Of a stretch of DNA of 39,281 bases, positions 33,828-39,281 are shown piece after piece. Made by a program: the position numbers and the translations under genes. The notes under the pieces are model-generated. The model searched no databases and had not been told where the DNA came from. It was given only the letters and a program-made list of their open reading frames with translations. Where the stretch lies: contig JASUSP010000014.1 in the NCBI GenBank assembly GCA_030446005.1, positions 1-39,281 on the forward strand, in the 5' to 3' direction. Every line of letters starts with the position of its first letter. The first letter of the stretch is position 1. Source of the DNA: Tepidanaerobacteraceae bacterium (lineage in GTDB: Bacteria; Bacillota; Thermosediminibacteria; Thermosediminibacterales; Thermosediminibacteraceae).

Positions 33828-34271
33828 CTAAAAAGGTACGTCGTCCCCTTCGTTCAGATTTTCATCGTCAAAATTGAAATCGAAATCTATATCCCCGATT
33901 CCCTCGTTGTTATCGCTCAAACCGGGATCCTGTTCCATCGCTTTCGGCCTGTCCAGAAACTGCACCTCATCGGCGACCACTTCGGTGACGTATCGCCGCT
34001 GCCCTCCGGGGGTGTCGTATGACCTCACCTGAAGCCTTCCCGACACACCCACCAGGCGGCCTTTCTTGAGGTTGTTGGCGCAGGTTTCCGCCAGTTTCCT
34101 CCATACCACCACCGGTATAAAGTCCGTCTCCCTTTCTCCCTTTTGGTTCAGGAAAGGCCTATCAACGGCAAGGGTAAAAGTGGTCACCGCAACTCCATTG
34201 GCAGGGGTGAACCGCAGCTCGGGGTCCTTTGTCAATCTCCCAATCAAAATTACTTTATTCAAGGTTTTCAC
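33828..34271 (-). CDS. ssb: Single-stranded DNA-binding protein
   Basis: Seen: OB-fold start [29 protein letters not shown] and LAVDRPF, with a C-terminal acidic tail ending DDVPF, the interaction tip for replication partners. 147 aa, normal length. It sits between rpsF (4 bp) and rpsR. Confidence 0.97.
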   Translation of the reverse strand: MKTLNKVILIGRLTKDPELRFTPANGVAVTTFTLAVDRPFLNQKGERETDFIPVVVWRKLAETCANNLKKGRLVGVSGRLQVRSYDTPGGQRRYVTEVVADEVQFLDRPKAMEQDPGLSDNNEGIGDIDFDFNFDDENLNEGDDVPF

Positions 34272-34275
34272 CCCT

Positions 34276-34563
34276 TTATTTATCTTTGCGGATGACGATA
34301 TGCCTGAGCACAGCGGGGGTTATTCTGAAAACCCTCTCCATCTCTCTTGCCGTTTCCGCATCGGTCGCGAAATTCATCACCACGTAGTAGCCTTCTCTCT
34401 GGTGTTTGATGGGATAAGCCAGTTTTCTTTTCCCCCACCGGTCGATTTCCTTCACCTCTCCCCCTCTTTCCTCGACGAGAGCCTTGAACTTGTCCACCAG
34501 GCCGTTAATGGTCTCCTCGTCAAGCCCGGGGTCGAGGATGTACATGGTTTCGTATTCCCTCAT
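34276..34563 (-). CDS. rpsF: 30S ribosomal protein S6
   Basis: Seen: [21 protein letters not shown] start, [29 protein letters not shown] and ending HIVIRKDK. Normal 95 aa without a poly-Glu tail. A GGAGG site is immediately upstream of the ATG. First of the S6-SSB-S18 operon. Confidence 0.97.
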   Translation of the reverse strand: MREYETMYILDPGLDEETINGLVDKFKALVEERGGEVKEIDRWGKRKLAYPIKHQREGYYVVMNFATDAETAREMERVFRITPAVLRHIVIRKDK

Positions 34564-34631
34564 CTTTCCACCTCCTCGGACTTATGGCCCTAGATTTTTA
34601 TCTAGAGCAGAGATGCTTCTTGCGTATTATA

Positions 34632-34847
34632 TCATTTATCAGCAGGTTTTTCAAGGTCTTCCGGCTGTATGCACTTTACTATCTTTTTCACGCTTTTTTC
34701 AAACTTGGACCGCGGTATCATGACTTTCCGCCCGCACCCAAGGCATTTTATCCCGAAATCGGCGCCCATCCTCCATATTTCCCACTCAAAGCTGCCACAA
34801 GGGTGTTTTTTCTTCATTTCCACCACGTCGCCGATATGGAACTTCAA
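34632..34847 (-). CDS. DUF951 family protein
   Basis: Small conserved Firmicutes protein, function unknown. Seen: VGDVVEMKKKHPCGSFEWE-like start (written here as IGDVVEMKKKHPCGS) and DFGIKCLGCGRKVMIPR; the C...CLGC set could bind zinc. 71 aa. Its ATG overlaps the stop of the upstream mechanosensitive channel gene (34844-34847), so translation is coupled. Confidence 0.88.
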   Translation of the reverse strand: MKFHIGDVVEMKKKHPCGSFEWEIWRMGADFGIKCLGCGRKVMIPRSKFEKSVKKIVKCIQPEDLEKPADK

Positions 34848-35692
34848 TCTTTCGCCTCCTTACTTTTTTTATCAATCACGACCATCCTGGGATAGGGAAT
34901 CTCTATCCCCTCCCTGTCGAATCTTTCCTTTATCGCTTTTCTCAATTCCCTTTCAACGCTCCATTGCTGCATTGGCAAAGTCTTGGCCCATATCGTAATA
35001 ACAGCTTCGCTGGGACCCAGATCGCTGACGCCGAGAACGGTGGGGCCTTCCACTATGTCGTCCCTTTTTTGGCGTATTTCTTCGGCCACTTCCTCGAGCA
35101 CTTTTATTACCCTATCCAGGTCCTCTTCATAGGATACTCCCACTTTCACCATTGCTCTGAGGTTTCCCCTTGAATGGTTGGTCACCCGGGTGATTTCTCC
35201 GTTCGGTATTACGTGGAGCTGACCGCCAAAGTCCCTAAGCTTCGTGGTCCTGAGTCCCATCTCCTCCACTATGCCGGAGACCCCTGCCGTTTCCACGTAA
35301 TCGCCTATTTGGAAGTAATCTTCAAAGATTATGAAAAAGCCTGAAATCACATCTTTAACAAGGCTCTGGGCACCGAATCCGATGGCAAGACCTCCTATGC
35401 CGGCAGCGGCTATGATGGACGATGTGTTGACGCCAAAGGTCTCCAGCATCAACACTGCGGCAATAAAATAAACGGTGTACTTGAGGACGCTTTTCAAAAT
35501 TCCCGCCAGGGTCCTCTTCCTGCTTTCATCCACCGGCACTCTTTTAAATCGCATTGCGAAAAGGTGGTCTATCACACCGGCCCCCACCCTTATGACCAGC
35601 GTTGCCAGAACCAGTATAAAAACAACTTTTGCGATGTAAATGTAGACTTCCGGAAGCCCCGAAATTAAGCCCATTATGCTCTGGAAGTTCAT
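34844..35692 (-). CDS. MscS-family mechanosensitive ion channel
   Basis: Osmotic safety channel in the cytoplasmic membrane. Seen: three N-terminal hydrophobic helices. The pore helix region has SSIIAAAGIGGLAIGFGAQSLVKDVISGFFIIFEDYFQIGD (about 92-131), followed by a beta domain (GIVEEMGLRTTKLRDFGGQLHVIPNGEI) and a C-terminal alpha/beta domain with EGIEIPYPRM. Length 282 aa matches YkuT-type channels. It is followed by DUF951 with a four-base overlap and preceded by yedF. Confidence 0.92.
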   Translation of the reverse strand: MNFQSIMGLISGLPEVYIYIAKVVFILVLATLVIRVGAGVIDHLFAMRFKRVPVDESRKRTLAGILKSVLKYTVYFIAAVLMLETFGVNTSSIIAAAGIGGLAIGFGAQSLVKDVISGFFIIFEDYFQIGDYVETAGVSGIVEEMGLRTTKLRDFGGQLHVIPNGEITRVTNHSRGNLRAMVKVGVSYEEDLDRVIKVLEEVAEEIRQKRDDIVEGPTVLGVSDLGPSEAVITIWAKTLPMQQWSVERELRKAIKERFDREGIEIPYPRMVVIDKKSKEAKD

Positions 35693-35710
35693 AGCGGAAG
35701 TAACCCCCTG

Positions 35711-36292
35711 CTAAAGCACGACGGCTCTGAATTCGGAAAGCTTTTCCGCTATCGCGTACATGTTTGTCACGCTTCCCACGGCAAGTTCGTTTTTCAATCC
35801 ATAATAGTCAAGGCAGGTACCGCAGGAAAGTATCTCCACCCCTTTAGATTCCAGTTCCTTTAGGGTGTCTAAAACTTCCGAACCGTTGGTGGTGAGGTAC
35901 ACTCCTTTATTTAAAAACATTATGCACTTCGGCATATGCGCGAGGTCCTTCAAAGTATATATATAGTTTCTCATGAGAAGCTTTCCAAGTTCTTCCGAAC
36001 CTTTCCCAAGAGTATCACCGGTAACCAGAATCACGAAAGAATCGCCGGCTCTTTCGGCTTCAGTTACATTTACCCCGGGATTCTTTTCAATGTATATCCG
36101 GTATTCCCCGTCTTTCTCCTCATAAAGGCAATCGCATCCATCGTGCTTTGCCAATTTAATGATATTGTCCCGGGCAACTTCGTTGTCCACAATGGCAATA
36201 ACTCGCCCGCGTTCAATTGTATCCAAAGCTTTTTTCGTCATGATAACCGGCTCGGGACATTTTTTCCCTCTGCAGTCCACCTCAATTGCCAT
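35711..36292 (-). CDS. yedF: Sulfurtransferase-like selenium metabolism protein YedF
   Basis: Seen: N-terminal TusA-like domain with active Cys in CRGKKCPEPVIMTKKAL (CPxP). A C-terminal DsrE-like domain has LMRNYIYTLKD and the Cys pair in GVEILSCGTCLDYYGL (about 150-165), which could carry persulfide or selenide. Length 193 aa is typical. In several Clostridia this gene accompanies selenoprotein genes, but none is visible nearby. It is 18 bp upstream of the mscS gene. Confidence 0.87.
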   Translation of the reverse strand: MAIEVDCRGKKCPEPVIMTKKALDTIERGRVIAIVDNEVARDNIIKLAKHDGCDCLYEEKDGEYRIYIEKNPGVNVTEAERAGDSFVILVTGDTLGKGSEELGKLLMRNYIYTLKDLAHMPKCIMFLNKGVYLTTNGSEVLDTLKELESKGVEILSCGTCLDYYGLKNELAVGSVTNMYAIAEKLSEFRAVVL

Positions 36293-36305
36293 TTTTCCCC
36301 CTCCT

Positions 36306-36878
36306 CTATATCAATTTTATCACAACAGGAGTTATAAAATCTAGAAACTTCAATTTTTGAAGGATATACGACCCGGCGATACCCCTTTCAATAATGCTTC
36401 CCGGCCATGCCATTACGAACGGCGTAATGACGGAACTTACTAGTGCAACCCACAGGCAGGTTGATAAAAGGGCTAACAAAAGCCCCAATATGCGATTCGG
36501 GAAGGAAAGCCCGGAATATCTGAACATTCCGTTTATGAAAAATCCCAGCACGGCAAAAAGAACCTGAACGGCAATAAAAATTGCGAGAAAGCCTACCGCA
36601 GACAATGCCATTTCGATAAGCAAATCGATGCTATGACCCGTTGGAAGGGCGCTTGAGTTTGCCCGGGACCCTGTCATGTTCAGCGCCGGCATAAGTGCCT
36701 CGTTTACGTTTACACTGCCTTTTAAAAAGTCCACCGCCTTATCCCTGTAAAAAAGGCCCACATACAGAGCCGTTAAAACACCCAGTATTCTAAATGCCGA
36801 AAGAACAAATCCCCTGGTAAAACCTTCTATTGCGCTTTTTAAAAAAATTACGAGAAGCAATATGTCCAACCAATTCAT
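36306..36878 (-). CDS. CvpA family membrane protein
   Basis: Seen: 190 aa with four hydrophobic helices and the family start MNWLDILLLVIFLKSAIEGFTRGFVLSAFRILGVLTALYVGLFY. CvpA proteins are linked to colicin V production or membrane/cell-wall homeostasis, with no defined reaction. First gene of the stretch yedF-mscS-DUF951. The gene on its other side, yyaC, is divergent across a 123-bp gap. Confidence 0.8.
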   Translation of the reverse strand: MNWLDILLLVIFLKSAIEGFTRGFVLSAFRILGVLTALYVGLFYRDKAVDFLKGSVNVNEALMPALNMTGSRANSSALPTGHSIDLLIEMALSAVGFLAIFIAVQVLFAVLGFFINGMFRYSGLSFPNRILGLLLALLSTCLWVALVSSVITPFVMAWPGSIIERGIAGSYILQKLKFLDFITPVVIKLI

Positions 36879-36944
36879 CCTTCGTTCCCCCTTTCTTTCC
36901 GAAATAAGTAACCTTCCTCTTTAATTTTATTTAAATCTATCAAT

Positions 36945-36973
36945 GCATACTACCCAAAAAAATTACATATAAT
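36945..36973 (+). promoter_or_regulatory. Candidate forespore (sigma-F/G-like) promoter of yyaC
   Basis: GCATA (36945-36949), 16 bp, CATATAA (36966-36972), about 30 bp before the gene. Known sigma-G promoters have GHATR and CATNHTA elements. This -10 has one mismatch, the spacer is slightly short, and a sigma-A -10 (TATAAT, 36968-36973) is also present, but no TTGACA-like -35. Confidence 0.4.
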
Positions 36974-37001
36974 GTTAAAAAAGGTTTTCAGGAGGAAAAC
37001 T

Positions 37002-37571
37002 ATGCTTTTGGACCCCCAGGCGTTAAGACCCTCCGGAATCAGGGTTCATATAGATAGTCCGAATGCTATCGAGGCTATCGCTAACGGATTTGCCATCCTT
37101 CTATCCGAAACTTATTGTCCCCCCTCGCCGATAGTGTTTCTCTGCATAGGCACCGACCGTTCTACCGGAGATTCCCTGGGCCCTTTGGTAGGAAACATGC
37201 TGATGGAAAAAAATTTTTTAAACGCCAGGGTAATGGGCTGCCTAGCCGAACCGGTCCACGCTGGCAATCTCCAAAATATACTTCAGGAACTTTATAGGTT
37301 CAATCAACCGTACATAATCGCCGTAGATGCTTCTTTGGGCCGCTCCGAAAATGTGGGAACGGTAAAGATTGGTAAAGGACCCATCAAACCGGGAGCGGGC
37401 GTCAATAAGAATCTGCCTGAGGTGGGTCAACTCCACATAACCGGCGTCGTCAACGTGGGAGGTTTTATGGAATTTTTCGTATTGCAAAACACCCGGTTGT
37501 TCCTGGTGATGAAAATGGCAAGGGTTATTTCCGACGGCATAGTCCTAGGAATGAAACGATTTTTCACTTAA
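37002..37571 (+). CDS. yyaC: Spore protease YyaC
   Basis: Predicted GPR-like cysteine/serine-type spore protease family protein of forespore-expressed genes. Seen: PIVFLCIGTDRSTGDSLGPLVGN (about 34-56), GCLAEPVHAGNLQNIL and YIIAVDASLGRSENVGTV, which form the family core. ATG 37002 is chosen because CAGGAGG lies eight bases before it; the frame from 36972 lacks such a site. It implies that the organism sporulates or descends from sporulators. It ends at a strong bidirectional terminator. Confidence 0.88.
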   Translation: MLLDPQALRPSGIRVHIDSPNAIEAIANGFAILLSETYCPPSPIVFLCIGTDRSTGDSLGPLVGNMLMEKNFLNARVMGCLAEPVHAGNLQNILQELYRFNQPYIIAVDASLGRSENVGTVKIGKGPIKPGAGVNKNLPEVGQLHITGVVNVGGFMEFFVLQNTRLFLVMKMARVISDGIVLGMKRFFT

Positions 37572-37596
37572 AAAAGCTGCCTGGAGGCAGCTTTTT
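37570..37596. terminator. Bidirectional intrinsic terminator
   Basis: A-run, GCTGCC/GGCAGC stem with TGGA loop, T-run. Shared by yyaC (plus) and the UPF0180-like gene (minus). Confidence 0.85.
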
Positions 37597-37891
37597 AGAT
37601 GAAGCGGTCATAAATCCGGTTTTTTATTATCTCGTATATTTTCTCCCGTGTCCTGCCTTCGGCATTTACTAGAAGTATTCCGAAAGAATTTCTGGGATAA
37701 AGTTCTTCCGCCATCTCATGCTCAAAATCCGAAAAGTATTCTACTGTTATTTGTTTCAACTTTTTCCCTCTGTAAACTACAGCATCCACCGGGCCATCCA
37801 CCTCGCTCCACGGAACGGCCGTGAACCCCCGCTTTTTTAAATATTCGCATATCTCCTCAAGACCGTCTTCCACCGCTATTAGCCGGGTCAT
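37595..37891 (-). CDS. UPF0180 (YkuS)-like small protein
   Basis: Seen: 98 aa; the first half (MTRLIAVEDGLEEICEYLKKRGFTAVPWSEVDGPVDAVVYRG) follows the UPF0180 pattern. The second half (EHEMAEELYPRNSFGILLVNAEGRTREKIYEIIKNRIYDRF) is longer and different from the B. subtilis protein. Function unknown. It stands 51 bp from the end of the lipid-kinase gene upstream and ends at the shared terminator. Confidence 0.6.
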   Translation of the reverse strand: MTRLIAVEDGLEEICEYLKKRGFTAVPWSEVDGPVDAVVYRGKKLKQITVEYFSDFEHEMAEELYPRNSFGILLVNAEGRTREKIYEIIKNRIYDRFI

Positions 37892-37942
37892 TCTGCCACC
37901 TCCCGAATCTATTTTTCTCGGAAGCTGGCAGAATTATGCCTT

Positions 37943-38803
37943 CTATGTCAGTAACTTCAAAGCTCCCGGCTCGATCGAAAACTCCACGGGGGTTATACCG
38001 GTAATATCTCCGTCGACGTGAACCTTTGCAGGAGGATTAAACTTTATTTTTACCTTTTTTCCCCTTAAAACCTCATAAGCCGGGTGATTTTTGTGTTTTC
38101 CCGAAAACACGCTGGGCAAAAACCTCAAAAGTTCCACTTTACTTATTTCGTTAACTATGCAGACATCCAGAAAACCGTCGTCTACGAGCGCATCCGGACA
38201 TATCATCATGCCGCCGCCGTAATACCTGGCGTTCCCCACGGAAACCAGCCATGCCCTTCGTTTTACCGTCTTACCGTCTATTTCTATGGTTACATGCCTG
38301 GGAGTAGATGCCGCCAAAACTTTTATTAACTGTACTACGTAAGTTACGGTTCCATTAAAAAACCTCGCACTCTTATTTACGGCATCGGCTACTTCAGCAT
38401 CCAAGCCGGCTCCGGCCACGTTTATAAAAAAGCTGTCACCTGCCCTCAATAAATCTATGCACCGCACTTTACCGCTTTTCAAAACTTCCAGTGCCTTTTT
38501 GGGGTCGGAGGGGATGCCCACCGACCGTACAAAATCGTTGCCCGTACCTGCGGGAATAACCCCCAGCGAAGCTTTGCGGTGGGAAAGGGCCTGGACGACT
38601 TCCCGAACGGTGCCGTCGCCGCCCACGGCGACAATCTTTTCGTAGCCCGCCCTGAGAGCTTGTCTTGCTATCTCGGTGGCGTTCCCCGGGCCTTCGGTCA
38701 GTGCAAACTCGTAGTGAAAGTCTATTAGTGGTTTCAAATGATTCCAAATTTTCAAAGCCCTTTTCTTTCCGGCAGTCGGATTTACCACAAAAAATGCTTT
38801 CAA
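37943..38803 (-). CDS. Diacylglycerol kinase / YegS-BmrU lipid kinase
   Basis: ATP-dependent lipid kinase that may return diacylglycerol to phosphatidic acid. Seen: FFVVNPTAGKK start, IVAVGGDGTVREVVQAL nucleotide motif (about 57-73), GVIPAGTGNDFVRSVGIP (about 80-97), and in the second domain NVAGAGLDAEVAD. Length 286 aa. Its ATG overlaps the stop of the bactofilin gene by four bases, so both are made from one message. Confidence 0.9.
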   Translation of the reverse strand: MKAFFVVNPTAGKKRALKIWNHLKPLIDFHYEFALTEGPGNATEIARQALRAGYEKIVAVGGDGTVREVVQALSHRKASLGVIPAGTGNDFVRSVGIPSDPKKALEVLKSGKVRCIDLLRAGDSFFINVAGAGLDAEVADAVNKSARFFNGTVTYVVQLIKVLAASTPRHVTIEIDGKTVKRRAWLVSVGNARYYGGGMMICPDALVDDGFLDVCIVNEISKVELLRFLPSVFSGKHKNHPAYEVLRGKKVKIKFNPPAKVHVDGDITGITPVEFSIEPGALKLLT

Positions 38804-39177
38804 TTCTCAACCCCCTTGGCCCGATTGGTCATTTCGCATCTGCCCTCGAAAAATGCACCGTCTTCAACGATGATGCCTTCCACTTTCAAGTCCCCCAATA
38901 CCCGGCCAGAGGATTTAATTTCCAGTTTGCCCGAAAGAAAAATATTTCCATTGACTTCGCCTGCAATCACGGCGTTTCTTGCCTTTACCTGGGCGTTCAC
39001 CACTCCGGTCTCGGCGATGATAACATCGCCTGTACTTTCCAGCTCCCCTTCTATCCTGCCTTCTATGCGGAGAATTCCGCTGGCTTTCATCGTCCCCTTG
39101 ATTTCCGTCCCCTTACCGATAAGGGTGTCCACAGTCTCGGAGTTTATCCTCAATTCTTCATTTTTCCTGCCGAACAT
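38800..39177 (-). CDS. Bactofilin family cytoskeletal protein
   Basis: Polymer-forming beta-helix scaffold protein. Seen: the typical start MFGRKNEELRINSETVDTLIGKGTEIKGTM, then repeating six-residue beta-helix turns (GILRIEGRIEGELESTGDVIIAETGVVNAQVKARNAVIAGEVNGNIF). 125 aa from ATG 39177, behind AGGAAAA. A TTG five codons upstream (39192) overlaps the stop of the upstream frame and is possible but less likely. It is the partner of the lipid kinase. Bactofilins often stand next to M23 peptidase genes. Confidence 0.88.
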   Translation of the reverse strand: MFGRKNEELRINSETVDTLIGKGTEIKGTMKASGILRIEGRIEGELESTGDVIIAETGVVNAQVKARNAVIAGEVNGNIFLSGKLEIKSSGRVLGDLKVEGIIVEDGAFFEGRCEMTNRAKGVEN

Positions 39178-39188
39178 GTTTTCCTGGT

Positions 39189-39281
39189 TCAAAAAACTTG
39201 ACTGTTTTTATCTTCAGCCAAGTCGGCCCCCGGACCAGGCTTTCGCCTCCTTTCCGGATATTTGATTTGCCCTCCGAGGGG
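39189..39281 (-). CDS. C-terminal end of an upstream gene (partial)
   Basis: A frame open from the window edge ends at TGA (39191-39189), reading about 30 residues rich in Pro, Arg, Lys and Gly. It stops just before the bactofilin gene. In related genomes an M23 peptidase often precedes bactofilin, but the fragment shows no such motif; it could also be a random open frame. Confidence 0.3.
   Translation of the reverse strand, partial: PLGGQIKYPERRRKPGPGADLAEDKNSQVF

Overview
The window looks like a chromosomal segment of a Gram-positive, probably spore-forming Clostridia-class bacterium (Firmicutes). The evidence is the WalRK-YycHI block, the S6-SSB-S18-DHH phosphodiesterase-L9-DnaB-PurA order typical of origin-proximal clostridial chromosomes, a YyaC spore protease, DUF951 and a bactofilin. 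I suspect a thermophilic group such as Thermosediminibacter or Thermoanaerobacter relatives; this is an inference from protein flavour only.

Left host part (1-15.37 kb, mostly minus strand). The left edge holds what looks like the left end of an IS200/IS605-type element. It interrupts an M28-type aminopeptidase gene exactly after TTAC. Next come larA, the walR-walK-(secreted Ig-like protein)-walH-walI operon, an SsuABC/TauABC-like ABC importer, a UPF0756 membrane protein, an M23/LysM/G5 cell-wall hydrolase with a triple WalR box in its promoter, an EamA transporter and a membrane-anchored M1 peptidase. The gap before the element carries a DnaA box inside a palindrome and a tRNA terminator.

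Integrated element (15,373-25,131). A 78-bp direct repeat, each copy a complete tRNA-Gly(CCC) gene with one mismatch, brackets 9,681 bp of accessory DNA. The right copy keeps the host promoter and the left copy keeps the host terminator, as expected for insertion into one tRNA gene of a Lys-Glu-Gly cluster. Cargo: a CGNR-like zinc-finger/HTH protein divergent from an XRE repressor, small unknown genes, a prim-pol/ATPase replication protein of 925 aa, a TubC-docking-like small protein, an ArpU/RinA-like late activator, a zinc-ribbon protein, two further small proteins and a tyrosine integrase. There are no capsid, terminase, portal, relaxase or conjugation genes, so it resembles a replicating phage satellite or minimal integrative element. 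Its most unusual part is a 1.2-kb gene-free stretch (21,907-23,137) with a 20-bp perfect dyad, four 30-bp iterons, several 11-bp-periodic A-tract repeats and 9-bp GTCC repeats. These 9-bp repeats also occur inside the replication gene and near the integrase: a strong candidate origin and recognition system. The integrase ribosome-binding site lies in the 3' arm of a terminator-like hairpin directly downstream of the tRNA genes, which could couple excision to tRNA read-through.

Right host part (25.1-39.28 kb, mostly minus strand). After the tRNA-Lys and tRNA-Glu genes come purA, a FAD-dependent dehydrogenase, a Crp/Fnr regulator, dnaB, rplI, a GdpP-type c-di-AMP phosphodiesterase, a DUF2232 protein, rpsR, ssb, rpsF, a DUF951 gene, an MscS channel, yedF, a CvpA-family gene, yyaC (plus strand, with a forespore-like promoter), a UPF0180-like gene, a lipid kinase and a bactofilin.
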